Assembly (NCBI GenBank): GCA_028686985.1
Contig: JAQUBA010000010.1
Coordinates: forward strand, 1-39,329
Direction: 5' to 3'
Length of the DNA stretch: 39,329 nt
Origin: Candidatus Iainarchaeum sp.
Lineage (GTDB): Archaea; Micrarchaeota; Micrarchaeia; Anstonellales; Bilamarchaeaceae
The translations under genes were made by a program, and so were the position numbers. Of the stretch, positions 32,075 through 39,329 are shown in pieces (the first letter of the stretch is position 1; each line of letters begins with the position of its first letter). Under the pieces are notes generated by a model. The model was not told the DNA's origin and made no database searches. It saw only the letters and a list, made by a program, of their open reading frames with translations.

Positions 32075-32140
32075 GGGTAATTATTTGCATATTATTTTTT
32101 ATTACTTTCACAATTTTTCTAAAATTACGGCGTATTTTTC

Positions 32141-33859
32141 CTAAAATCCGAAAATTTTCCGTAAATCTTTCAGGGCAAGCGCGTTGAGTATGTCCTTCTT
32201 TTCGCACCAGCCCTTCCTTGCATTGGAAATGCCGAATTCCATGTAACGGAGCTGGGGTGGCTGGTGGGAATCCGTCCCCAGAGTGAACCTCGCCTTCCCC
32301 CTTGCGGAGATGAGGTGCAGGAAATCAAGGTCCATCCTTTCCGGCTGGCAGTTTATCTCCAAAAAGGTGCCCGTCCCCTTCGCCTCATCCGCCACCTCCC
32401 CGAAATCCATCGCGATGGGCTGGCGGGAACTGATGAGCCTTCCGGTCGGGTGTGCGATTATGTCCACGTGCTCGTTTTCCATCGCGGAGATTATCCTTTT
32501 TGTCATGGTTGCGGACGGCTGGGAGAAATTGGAATGCACCGAAGCGAGCACAATGTCCAACTCCTTCAGCATGGAATTCGGGAGGTCTATTTTTCCGTCC
32601 TTGAGGATGTTGGTTTCCACGCCTTTAAGGAGGGTTATGCCGTCCAGTTTTTTGTTCAATCCGTCTATTTCAGCCATCTGCTTGCGCAGCTTTTTCTCAT
32701 CCAGCCCGTTCACCACCCGCACTTCCGGCCCCCCATGGTCGGAGATGAGCAAATATTCATAGCCCATGGATTTCGCGGATTTCGCAAGCCCCTCCAAAGA
32801 GCCGGAGGCGTCGCCGCTCCATTCGGAATGGCAGTGCAGGTCCCCGCGCACATCGCCGGGCACAATGAGGCGGGGGAGCTTCCCTTCCTGCGCAGCCTCA
32901 ATCTCGCCCATGTTCTCGCGGAGCTCCGGGGGAATAAAATCCATCCCCAGCCGCCTGTATAATTCCTCCTCCGTCCTGCCCGCCACTTTTTTAGTTCCGC
33001 TGAAAAGCCCGTACTCGCTCAGCTTCATCCGCTTGGAAATGGCAATCCTGCGCAACTCCACGTTGTGTTCCTTGGAGCCGGTGAAATACATCATTGCCGA
33101 GCCGAACTCCCCCTCGGAAAAGACGCGCAGGTCCACCTGCAGGCCCGAAGAAAGCCGTATGGAGGATTTCTTCTGCCCTTTTGAGATTATGGAGGAATCC
33201 CTGTACATGGAGGTGAAGAAATCCATTATTTTTTCAGGCTGGGTTGAGACCGCAAGCAGGTCCACGTCTCCCACGGTTTCCTTCCTCCTGCGGAAGGAGC
33301 CCACCACTTCCAGCCTGCGGAGCTCCTTCAGGGCGCGCAATTTTGCGCTGAGTTCCTCCACCATGGGGACCGAGCGCGCAAGGAGCATCCTCTCCCCGCT
33401 TGCCTTCGCGGGCCCAAGCCCGGAGAGCATCTTTTCCTCGCTCTTCGCGCCGAACCCTTCCACGCCCATTATCTTGTGCGCCTTCGCCGCCTTTTCAAGG
33501 TCCGCGAGGTTCCGGACGCCCAGCTCCCTGTATAATTTCATCGCCTTCTTCGGGCCGAGCCCCCCCACTTTCCCCAGCGCCTCCAGGTCTATGGGAAACT
33601 CCTTCTTCAGCTTCCCATAATACCTCAGTTTTCCGGTCTTTATGAGCTCCTCTATCTTAGTGGAGATATGCTCGCCCACGCCGGGGATTTCGCGGAGCGC
33701 CTTCAGCCCGCCCTTCTTGTACATCTCTTCTATCCCTTCTGATACTTCCTCAACCGAGCGGGCGGCGCGCCTGTACGCGCGCGGCTTGAACTCCACGCCC
33801 TGCAATTCCAGCATGTCCGCAATCTCGTAAAGGATGCGGGCGATTTCCAGGTTCTTCAC
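32141..33859 (-). CDS. polX: DNA polymerase X with PHP domain (PolX)
   Basis: 572 residues from the GTG at 33859, which gives the usual PolX length. The track's 107-residue extension is antisense to the next gene and has no PolX similarity. Order: helix-hairpin-helix fingers (REIPGVGEHISTKIEEL, LGKVGGLGPKKAMKLY), palm with GSFRRRKETVGDVDLLA holding the catalytic Asp pair, thumb to about 320, then the PHP phosphoesterase domain (DLHCHSEWSGDAS, ISDHGG, GVETNI, AHPTGR, LGTDSHQ). PolX fills short gaps in base excision repair, and the PHP domain gives 3'-5' exonuclease or AP-endonuclease activity in bacteria. The TATA-like element is 24.5 nt upstream. Confidence 0.95.
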   Translation of the reverse strand: MKNLEIARILYEIADMLELQGVEFKPRAYRRAARSVEEVSEGIEEMYKKGGLKALREIPGVGEHISTKIEELIKTGKLRYYGKLKKEFPIDLEALGKVGGLGPKKAMKLYRELGVRNLADLEKAAKAHKIMGVEGFGAKSEEKMLSGLGPAKASGERMLLARSVPMVEELSAKLRALKELRRLEVVGSFRRRKETVGDVDLLAVSTQPEKIMDFFTSMYRDSSIISKGQKKSSIRLSSGLQVDLRVFSEGEFGSAMMYFTGSKEHNVELRRIAISKRMKLSEYGLFSGTKKVAGRTEEELYRRLGMDFIPPELRENMGEIEAAQEGKLPRLIVPGDVRGDLHCHSEWSGDASGSLEGLAKSAKSMGYEYLLISDHGGPEVRVVNGLDEKKLRKQMAEIDGLNKKLDGITLLKGVETNILKDGKIDLPNSMLKELDIVLASVHSNFSQPSATMTKRIISAMENEHVDIIAHPTGRLISSRQPIAMDFGEVADEAKGTGTFLEINCQPERMDLDFLHLISARGKARFTLGTDSHQPPQLRYMEFGISNARKGWCEKKDILNALALKDLRKIFGF

Positions 33860-33879
33860 GTGGATGGATGCGGAGGGAA

Positions 33880-33890
33880 GGTTAAAATAG
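33880..33890. promoter_or_regulatory. shared TATA-like element of polX and a lipoprotein gene
   Basis: GGTTAAAATAG, with TTAA centred at 33883.5, lies 24.5 nt from the polX GTG (33859) and 28.5 nt from the lipoprotein ATG (33912). The start codons are 53 bp apart, exactly as in the SdpI/GNAT pair. Confidence 0.6.
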
Positions 33891-33911
33891 ATTGGTGCAG
33901 GAGGCAAAAGC

Positions 33912-34448
33912 ATGAGGAATGCAATAATCCTGATTTCATTTGCGCTATTGCTTTTTGCGGGGTGCGCACAGCAGGCTGGGAACGGGGGGCAGGCAAGTGT
34001 CCCTGGAAGTGTGGTGGGCAGCACGCCCGGGGCCGGAAGTGGAGAACCTGCGGCCGGAAACGAAGCGCCCGCGGCCCCTCCCGCAGTGGAGAATGATTCT
34101 GCCGACCCGGTGGAAATGGGGCAATGGAACCTCACCACCGAAAGTGTGGATGCCGTGAATGAGGACGGGCAGAATGCCACGGAAAAGAATTATTCCGGCA
34201 TAAGGTTCGGCGGTTATACTCTGTTGCTTGAGGATTTGGCGCCGCAGGGCCGCGAATACTGCGCCCTCGTGCGGATTGTGGGCATAGAAGGGGCTGACAT
34301 AATGGAGTATGAAAGGGCGCAAATATGCCCTGGGGACAGCTACTATTGGGTTTCGCCGGAGGGGCACGAGTACAGGATTTACGTGGTTGAAACTGCGGCG
34401 GGGTATTCACAGGGGAAAATCTGGGCAAACATAATAATTTACGGATAA
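33912..34448 (+). CDS. lipoprotein with small beta domain
   Basis: 178 residues. The lipoprotein signal MRNAIILISFALLLFAGC is followed by a Gly/Ala/Pro/Ser linker to about 65 and a beta-rich domain of about 110 residues (YSGIRFGGYTLLLEDLAPQG, REYCALVRIVGIEG, EYRIYVVETAAGYSQGKIWA) with two Cys that may pair. It is exported and lipid-anchored. The function is not recognised. It is leaderless, under the promoter shared with polX. Confidence 0.8.
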   Translation: MRNAIILISFALLLFAGCAQQAGNGGQASVPGSVVGSTPGAGSGEPAAGNEAPAAPPAVENDSADPVEMGQWNLTTESVDAVNEDGQNATEKNYSGIRFGGYTLLLEDLAPQGREYCALVRIVGIEGADIMEYERAQICPGDSYYWVSPEGHEYRIYVVETAAGYSQGKIWANIIIYG

Positions 34449-34486
34449 ATTTGGCCGGCAGCCTGATGGTGTAGAAGTCAAGGGCT

Positions 34487-34618
34487 GGAGGGCAAATAAT
34501 AAGATGCCGAAAGGCCCTTCCGATTTAGGCGGAAAAGCCTTTCAGCGACAAGCATTTGGAGGTCTTGTCCGACGCCCGATATATGGGCGGAGGGCAAGGA
34601 ATGCTCGGCAAACCCTCC
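34487..34618 (-). ncRNA. candidate structured RNA, family unknown
   Basis: No ORF fits this gap, but dense base pairing is visible. On the minus strand GGAGGG (34613-34618) pairs with CCCTCC (34487-34492) and TGCCG with CGGCA just inside, enclosing three hairpins: GCCC/GGGC, GACAAG/CTTGTC with an 11-nt loop, and a 13-bp helix AAAGGCTTTTCCG/CGGAAGGGCCTTT. The last is continuous only on the minus strand, where two pairs become G-U, so I favour that strand. TTTATAAATA at 34660-34669 would start transcription near 34639. The loop CCTCCAA is complementary to TTGGAGG at the 5' side, and GGAGGG could also pair with a second CCCTCC, so alternative folds exist. It does not match RNase P, SRP, 5S or riboswitches I know. 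Confidence 0.5.
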
Positions 34619-34684
34619 AATTTTATTTGCAGGGTTGCATTCTTATTACTGCGTTAGGGTTTATAAATATACACTATTACCCAC

Positions 34685-34936
34685 TTACTTCGACTTTGCC
34701 ACGAAGTACGCCACCGCGGCGAAAAGTGCGGAGAGCATGTTTGCGGCCGCAGGGAACGCCGAATTTGAGAGGTATGCGTCCAATCCCAGAATCAATGCTC
34801 CCAGCGCATAAAGGGAAATGAAGCCGATGTGGAAGCCGGGCAATTTCCCTTTTTTGGAAACGAATGCGGAATATGCCTGGATTATCCAGGCGAGCACTAT
34901 GAACCCAAGGCCGACCGCAATGAGCTGTTCTGCCAT
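34685..34936 (-). CDS. small three-helix membrane protein
   Basis: 83 residues with three hydrophobic helices (about 4-25, 35-52 and 60-79) and a short basic end (AKSK). The pattern IAVGLGFIVLAWIIQAYSAF and a Lys/Gly loop recall small SWEET/PQ-loop-like or SdpI-like membrane proteins, but no motif decides. TTTATATT on the minus strand is centred 25.5 nt from the ATG, so it is leaderless, and the box lies just beyond the 3' end of the upstream large gene. Confidence 0.7.
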   Translation of the reverse strand: MAEQLIAVGLGFIVLAWIIQAYSAFVSKKGKLPGFHIGFISLYALGALILGLDAYLSNSAFPAAANMLSALFAAVAYFVAKSK

Positions 34937-34967
34937 GCACGGATGGGGATTGCAAGGTTTATATTTG

Positions 34968-36971
34968 CTATTCTATGCCCAGCAGGCGCCGCATTATGGC
35001 CTCGTTGTCCAGCCCCATCGTCATGTTGATGAGTCTTCCCTCGGATGTTATGTAGATGCCCTCAAGCCCGTTCGGGCCGAAAAGGTAAATCACAAAGTTG
35101 GGGACCCCCTTATGTTCCCCGTAATCCCTTATGACCTCATCTATGTCCCTGCCCGTATAGGTATCGCCGTAGTCAAAGAGCATCACCTCGCTCCCGTACC
35201 GCAACAGCGTCACAACGTGCGGCCCGTTCGGGGTGTTTATCCCCCCCGCAACCAGCGCATCCATGCCGTTGGAACGGAAGAATTCGGCGATGAACCAGTG
35301 GATGCCCGCGCAAACCGCTATCCCGCCCCTCAAATCGTCGGGAAGCGGCTCGTCCCCGTGGGTGGAGCGCCAGTCTATGAATTGCTGCATCCACAAAAAG
35401 ATGTCATCAAGGCCCGCGCCCGCCACCCTCTGCAGCTCGGAGTCAAATATCCTTGAGTTCATCAGGGCATCCTGCACACCGTTTGCATATGCCTCGTCGC
35501 CGAGGAACGCACCCAGGAAGCGTGCGGTATTTATCAGTTCCTGCGGGCTTGTCCCGCTGTATGAGTCTGCGAAATCCCGGAATGAGGATGAGTTGCTTAT
35601 CCTGCTCTTAGCGCGGTTCACGATGACGTCCCAGGTGGCGTCGCCGGAGGAGCCGAAGCCATGTATCCCGGCGTGCCCGTACGCGGAATCCAGCGCTGAG
35701 GGCCGCCTGGAGGCGTCCTGCTGGTGGTCATAGCTGGAGGTGTTGGTGGAGTCCATGTGTTCCCCCCCATAAGTTACGCTGGCGCCGAGGGTTATGTACG
35801 GGCCTATGCGGCCGGCGAATGGCTCAATCCACTGGGTTATGCCACCCGCAATCCAGAGCCTTCCGGAAACCTGGTCGCTTATCACCCATTCCCATATCCC
35901 GCGCAGGCCGTACTGGTTGTTCAGCCCTCCGATGTCGGCAAATGCGCCGATGAGGTAATCCTGGAAAATGCGCGCCTGGAAACCGACCTCCGCGCGCTGG
36001 AACTTGAGCGTGTATCTTCCTATGTATGCGGTCTCCTGGGGATTGTCCGTCCCTGCATAGAAAACCGGGAATGCATAGATGGAATAGCTGAACCCGGAAT
36101 CCGGGTAGCCGCGCAGCCGCATGGAAACCCCTGCGAGGAAATTGAAATAGATGTCCATGAACGTCGGCCAGGAAAAGTTCCCGCCGCCCACCGCCGCCGC
36201 GGTTACGTCCAGTATTTTCGCGGGGTCCAGGGAATTAAGGGGAATGGGATAGCTGAAGGAAAGGGCACCGGTGTGCGCGGAGAAAAGGGAGCCCGTACCC
36301 TCCGTGGGGAGGTTCCCCACCCCGGTAAGCGTGCCCAGATATGCGAGCTTGAATCTCCAGAGGTTCAGTTCCGGGCTGACCAGGAGGCCGCCGAACGGAA
36401 GCGCCTGTTCGTGCATCCAGATGTTCCCGCCGCGCAGGGCGAGGATGTCCCTCCAGCTCACGTGCGCAACCAGCCCGGTGCCGGCTTCGTTCCCGACTAT
36501 GCCGCCTCCCATGTTCCAATCGTTCGCATGCATCTGCCTCCGCAACATTGCCAGGTCCAACAGTGGGCTTGGGGAAGCGGGGTCGCCATCATAGGTGCTG
36601 CGCGGCTGGCCGACCGCACGCTGCAGGTCAAGGAAATTGGCGTAGAAGAGGCGGTCGCCCGGAAGGATGAGCGGGGACGGCTCCCGCATGCATTCGCCCT
36701 GCGGGGTGCGCTCGCATTCGGCGGGAGGGACTTCCGCGGGTGCGGCTGGGGCTGCTGGAGCAGGTCGTGGCGGCGTTGCATCCTGTGCGTGGGCAATCCT
36801 TGAAGCCAAAACCGCGGATGTCGCAAGCCCTGCGGTCACGAGTAAAGATGAGAATTTGCGCACGAGCCAGGACCGCCTCCTGCCGCGCATTCTTTGTTCA
36901 AATCCCCCCTGGGAGGGGCGTGCTCCATCAGCCGAAGGGCGAACGCCGGTTTCACCATGTTGCAGTTGCAT
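34968..36971 (-). CDS. exported beta-rich protein with C-terminal transglutaminase-like domain
   Basis: 667 residues; an ATG at codon 28 (MRGRRRSWLV) is a strong alternative start. The signal peptide has an Arg-rich n-region (RGRRRSWLVRK), a hydrophobic core and a probable AHA-Q cleavage, and may use Sec or Tat. A Pro/Ala linker follows. Residues about 150-400 contain many alternating amphipathic strands (LNLWRFKLAYLGTLTGVG, SYSIYAFPVFYAG, YTLKFQRAEVGFQARIF) as in a beta-barrel. The last 170 residues have Cys in GGIAVCAGIHWFIAEFF, His in NGPHVVTLL and Asp in VMLFDYGD, a transglutaminase-like Cys-His-Asp order. It could be a surface protease or cross-linker. A TTTTAAATA box near 37008 predicts a short leader with GGGATAGGG before the ATG. 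Confidence 0.75.
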   Translation of the reverse strand: MQLQHGETGVRPSADGARPSQGGFEQRMRGRRRSWLVRKFSSLLVTAGLATSAVLASRIAHAQDATPPRPAPAAPAAPAEVPPAECERTPQGECMREPSPLILPGDRLFYANFLDLQRAVGQPRSTYDGDPASPSPLLDLAMLRRQMHANDWNMGGGIVGNEAGTGLVAHVSWRDILALRGGNIWMHEQALPFGGLLVSPELNLWRFKLAYLGTLTGVGNLPTEGTGSLFSAHTGALSFSYPIPLNSLDPAKILDVTAAAVGGGNFSWPTFMDIYFNFLAGVSMRLRGYPDSGFSYSIYAFPVFYAGTDNPQETAYIGRYTLKFQRAEVGFQARIFQDYLIGAFADIGGLNNQYGLRGIWEWVISDQVSGRLWIAGGITQWIEPFAGRIGPYITLGASVTYGGEHMDSTNTSSYDHQQDASRRPSALDSAYGHAGIHGFGSSGDATWDVIVNRAKSRISNSSSFRDFADSYSGTSPQELINTARFLGAFLGDEAYANGVQDALMNSRIFDSELQRVAGAGLDDIFLWMQQFIDWRSTHGDEPLPDDLRGGIAVCAGIHWFIAEFFRSNGMDALVAGGINTPNGPHVVTLLRYGSEVMLFDYGDTYTGRDIDEVIRDYGEHKGVPNFVIYLFGPNGLEGIYITSEGRLINMTMGLDNEAIMRRLLGIE

Positions 36972-37049
36972 CCCTATCCCGGCACATATTATGCCGGAGA
37001 GAGTATTTAAAAGTAGCGAATGGTGAATTGCGGGAGAGGCAAATTGGAA

Positions 37050-37104
37050 TCAGACGACCCTCTTGTCTTCACAGCCGGAGCTCAGAAATACCTCTTATCA
37101 TCAC
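37050..37104 (-). ncRNA. C/D box sRNA (2'-O-methylation guide)
   Basis: On the minus strand: C box GTGATGA, a 12-nt guide TAAGAGGTATTT, D' box CTGA, a 9-nt spacer, C' box GTGAAGA (one mismatch), a 12-nt guide CAAGAGGGTCGT and D box CTGA. Both guides are exactly 12 nt, the spacing set by L7Ae/Nop5/fibrillarin assembly in archaea. A TATA-like GTTTATTAAC centred near 37131 would start transcription at about 37105, just at the C box. Targets would contain the complements AAATACCTCTTA and ACGACCCTCTTG, with the methylated base opposite the fifth guide base from D/D'. The gene lies in the 171-bp gap between the CYTH and transglutaminase-like genes. Confidence 0.9.
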
Positions 37105-37142
37105 GTGAGAATAGTACGCTTAGGCAGTTAATAAACCTGCGC

Positions 37143-37598
37143 TCAAGCCATCTCGGAAAACGCAAGCGACACGAACTCCGGCTTCTCTATCCCCAGCTTT
37201 TTGAGGATGGGCCTGGTTTCTGAAAGCTTCCCTTCTATTATGAGGAAATCGCCTATCGCGGGAAGGGAATGGATGCTGATGGAGGAGCCCCGGTAGGAAT
37301 AGGAATGCACCCTCTTCTCAATCACCCCCGTCACTCCGAACTTTTCCGAGAGCTCCTTCTCCTTCCTGTCCGCATCCTTCAGCGGCTTTGCGTCCTTCTT
37401 CAGCCCCCACTGGCCCTCCCGGCACATCCTCACAAGGAATGCGGCGCCCTTCATGCGCTTTATCTTGAGGAAGCACTCGGCCGGCTGGAGGAAGTAAGTG
37501 TCCTTCTCGGTCCAGGAACCCAGGAACTGCGCGCCCATGAGCTTGAGGCGGTTGCGCACAGCGGACTGCTGGAAAATCCTTACCTTGACCTGTTGCAT
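37143..37598 (-). CDS. CYTH-domain protein (class IV adenylate cyclase / thiamine-triphosphatase-like)
   Basis: 151 residues with a CYTH-like layout: VKVRIF strand near the start, LMGAQFLGSWTEKDTYF, then FLKIKRMKGAAFLVRM, a Lys/Glu-rich helix (KEKELSEKFG), RVHSYSYRGSSISIHSL and IGDFLIIEG at the end. CYTH enzymes act on triphosphates inside an eight-strand tunnel lined by Arg, Lys and Glu. The typical N-terminal ExExK appears only in part (KVRI), so activity is uncertain. The ATG directly follows the TAG of the surface-protein gene (TAGATG), so both share an mRNA. Confidence 0.75.
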   Translation of the reverse strand: MQQVKVRIFQQSAVRNRLKLMGAQFLGSWTEKDTYFLQPAECFLKIKRMKGAAFLVRMCREGQWGLKKDAKPLKDADRKEKELSEKFGVTGVIEKRVHSYSYRGSSISIHSLPAIGDFLIIEGKLSETRPILKKLGIEKPEFVSLAFSEMA

Positions 37599-39329
37599 CT
37601 ATTCCGCCTTCCCCTTCTTTCTTGTAAGCCACATCCTATGGGCCACATAGGCTAGCAGCACGACCGCAACCACGCCCAGCGGTGGCGCCCAGCCGGGCAG
37701 TTCCGCGGCAACAAGCAGCCCGGTGCCGCCTTCCCCGGCGGCAGGGGACGAACTCTCGTTTGCCCCTCCTGCAGGAGTTTCGGGCACCCTCACGCACGAG
37801 CCGTCGCTTGCGCACGTGAAGCCGGGCCCGCAGTCCGCATTTGTAATGCACCCGGGCTGGCTTGGAGTGCCGGGAGCCTCGTCCTCATGAGTTGCGGGCG
37901 GCTGCGCAGGTTCCTGCGGCTGCCCCGCCCCTTCCGTGGGCTGCTCCTGCGGCCCGGAAACGCACACACCAGCCGTGCACACTTTCCCTGCCGCGCAATC
38001 CGCGCTCACGTTGCACCCCGCGATTTCCGGCAATAGCCCCGCAGGGCAGGTGGTGTATGCAAAAACCAGCGGATTGCCATAGGTATAGCTGGAAAGCTCA
38101 AGGTACGCATTGTATGTTCCATTCATTGAGGCGTTGAAAAGGATGGAGCCGTCGGCGCCGGTACTGCCGCTGGCGATCTCCCCCGCGTTCGGTTCCCTGA
38201 GGACAAGCCGGACGTCCACGCCCTCAAGCGGCTCACCCCCATCAGATGCGGATATTACGATCAGATTGCCGGGGCATCCCCTTTCCCATTCCACGTCCAT
38301 ATCCCCATCGCTGGCGGCAGGGGGGGCGGATGAGGGCACATGCACAGAGAACGTGACGTTTGAGGAATTCACATTGCCCGCGGTGTCGTTCGCGAACAAT
38401 TCAAGGTAATGCCCTCCGTTCGCCAGGCTGGTGGTGGAATTCAGGCAACCGGGCAGGGGCACGGAGGACGCACCGTCCAGCTCGTACCAGCAGGAATCAA
38501 GGTGGAGGTCGTATGCCGTGTAGTTTAGGCCTATCGTGGCATAACGGTAGATGCCGCCGGTTGGGGACTGGATTGCAACGGATGGGGCAGTTATGTCCAC
38601 CGTGAAGGAAACGTTTGATGAGTTGGTGTTCCCTGCGGTGTCGTTTGCATAGAGGAATATGGAGTTCTGCCCCTCAATTGCCGTAATGGTGTTGTTCGCG
38701 CATCCTGGCAACGGGACGGCCGCGCCTCCGTTCAGTGCATACCAGCAGGAATCAAGATGCAGGTCCGAAGCTGTGAAGTTGAGGTCCAATCCCGTATAAT
38801 TGTATGTAGTATTGGACGGGGATTGGATTGCAACGGATGGGGCGGTTATGTCCACGGTAAAGGAGACGTTTGTGGAGTTTGTGTTCCCTGCGGTGTCGTT
38901 TGCATAGAGGAATATGGAGTTCTGCCCCTCAATTGCCGTGATGGTGTTGTTCGCGCATCCTGGCAACGGGACGGCCGCGCCTCCGTTCAGTGCATACCAG
39001 CAGGAATCAAGGTGGAGGTCGGATGCAGTATAGTTCAGGTCCAGCCCGGTATAATTGTATGTGGAGTTTGCCGGGCTCTGGATGGCGGTTGAGGGGGGGA
39101 TTGTGTCCACCGTGAAGGAAACGTTTGATGAGTTGGTGTTCCCTGCGGTGTCGTTTGCATAGAGGAATATGGAGTTCTGCCCCTCAACCGCGTTTAGGGC
39201 CGTGTTCGTGCATCCCGGAAGCGGCACATCAGCCCCCCCATTGAGCACGTACCAGCAGGAGTCCAGGTGAAGGTCGGATGCAGTATAGTTCAGGTCAAAC
39301 GTTGTGAAATTGTATGTAGTATTGGACGG
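37599..39329 (-). CDS. surface protein with tandem 85-residue Ig-like repeats, 5' end outside window
   Basis: The frame is open to the last base, so at least 576 residues are visible and the start is missing. The visible part begins with near-identical 85-residue repeats, each with NTNSSNVSFTVD, a proline turn, TYNYTGLDLN, SDLHLDSCWYALNGG, VPLPGC and NSIFLYANDTAGN. NxS/T sequons are very dense, so heavy glycosylation is likely. A more diverged repeat follows, then a beta domain (CPGNLIVISASDGGEPLEGV), two small Cys modules (CNVSADCAAGKVCTAGVC and CITNADCGPGFTCASDGSC), a low-complexity region and a C-terminal membrane anchor with a basic stop (RKKGK). It is a typical adhesin-like cell-surface protein. 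Confidence 0.88.
   Translation of the reverse strand, partial: PSNTTYNFTTFDLNYTASDLHLDSCWYVLNGGADVPLPGCTNTALNAVEGQNSIFLYANDTAGNTNSSNVSFTVDTIPPSTAIQSPANSTYNYTGLDLNYTASDLHLDSCWYALNGGAAVPLPGCANNTITAIEGQNSIFLYANDTAGNTNSTNVSFTVDITAPSVAIQSPSNTTYNYTGLDLNFTASDLHLDSCWYALNGGAAVPLPGCANNTITAIEGQNSIFLYANDTAGNTNSSNVSFTVDITAPSVAIQSPTGGIYRYATIGLNYTAYDLHLDSCWYELDGASSVPLPGCLNSTTSLANGGHYLELFANDTAGNVNSSNVTFSVHVPSSAPPAASDGDMDVEWERGCPGNLIVISASDGGEPLEGVDVRLVLREPNAGEIASGSTGADGSILFNASMNGTYNAYLELSSYTYGNPLVFAYTTCPAGLLPEIAGCNVSADCAAGKVCTAGVCVSGPQEQPTEGAGQPQEPAQPPATHEDEAPGTPSQPGCITNADCGPGFTCASDGSCVRVPETPAGGANESSSPAAGEGGTGLLVAAELPGWAPPLGVVAVVLLAYVAHRMWLTRKKGKAE
38578..39329 (-). repeat. 255-bp tandem repeats coding 85-residue units
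   Basis: Blocks such as TCGTTTGCATAGAGGAATAT (plus-strand view) recur at 38641, 38896 and 39151, a strict 255-bp period. Adjacent copies are almost identical in DNA, not just in protein, which implies recent duplication or gene conversion. A diverged copy lies at about 38340-38577. More copies probably lie beyond the window end. Confidence 0.9.

Noticed and set aside
33860-34180. 107-residue N-terminal extension of PolX in the ORF track
   Set aside because: It is antisense to the lipoprotein gene, crosses the TATA element and has no PolX similarity; the GTG at 33859 gives the normal family length.
34462-34480. CCTGATGGTG resembling hammerhead or fluoride-riboswitch pieces
   Set aside because: The other conserved parts of either RNA are missing.
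34487-34618. RNase P, SRP or 5S RNA as identity of the structured gap
   Set aside because: Conserved cores of these RNAs (for example ACAGAAAC-type P4, the SRP helix 8 loops, 5S loop sequences) are not found on either strand.
35724-36803. 359-residue plus-strand ORF
   Set aside because: It is antisense to the signal-peptide/transglutaminase-like gene, whose protein has coherent domains; this frame shows no motif and is a GC-rich shadow.
37030-37100. tRNA-like string on the plus strand (GCGGGAGAGGCAAATTGG...)
   Set aside because: No anticodon stem or T arm can be formed; the bases are explained by the C/D box sRNA on the other strand.

Overview
The window looks like a chromosomal stretch from an archaeon, most likely a small-genome DPANN-type lineage (Micrarchaeota/Diapherotrites-like; lineage inferred, low confidence). 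Archaeal signs seen directly are TATA boxes of the TTTAAATA type about 25-28 nt upstream of many start codons (leaderless genes), SD-like GGTGA/GGAGG motifs mostly before operon-internal genes, a tRNA-Arg without encoded CCA, a textbook archaeal C/D box sRNA with two exact 12-nt guides, a deoxyhypusine synthase, a DUF2769 protein, PolX with a PHP domain and an RNase J-like beta-CASP protein. Several genes look bacterial (MetK of the bacterial type, parvulin, TspO, TrkH). Bases 1-22 are Illumina adapter, so the left contig end is artificial. The right end is inside an open gene.

Layout. 1-12 kb: GC-rich core with many secreted or lipid-anchored proteins (Cys-rich protein, alpha-helical lipoprotein, SIMPL protein, coiled-coil transglutaminase-like protein), an arrestin-like protein, an HExxH metalloprotease, SurE, an SdpI-like membrane protein and a GNAT protein. 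12.0-12.7 kb: VapBC toxin-antitoxin pair. 12.7-19.8 kb: a visibly AT-rich island of unfamiliar genes: two adjacent membrane proteins, one ending in a DNA-binding helix-turn-helix; a five-helix membrane protein; a protein with a HEPN-type RHAVVH motif; two single-span membrane proteins; and a proteasome-fold candidate hydrolase with Thr1/Asp17/Lys33 followed by a 49-residue protein. 19.8-34.4 kb: core again: beta-CASP nuclease, a small-protein/GNAT pair, DEAD-box helicase, TspO and PEBP proteins, Cys-rich repeat lipoproteins, MetK, parvulin, TrkH/TrkA potassium uptake, deoxyhypusine synthase, PolX. 34.4-39.3 kb: an unassigned structured RNA candidate, a signal-peptide/beta-rich/transglutaminase-like protein, the C/D sRNA, a CYTH protein and a surface protein with 255-bp tandem repeats.

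The best candidate for something undescribed is the AT-rich island, above all the proteasome-like hydrolase with its own operator-like palindrome. The structured RNA at 34.5 kb and the repeated use of one TATA box for two divergent leaderless genes, with start codons 51-56 bp apart, come next. Starts were revised from the ORF track wherever the TATA spacing or family alignment argued for it. All TATA, operator and RNA calls are read by eye from sequence and are untested.
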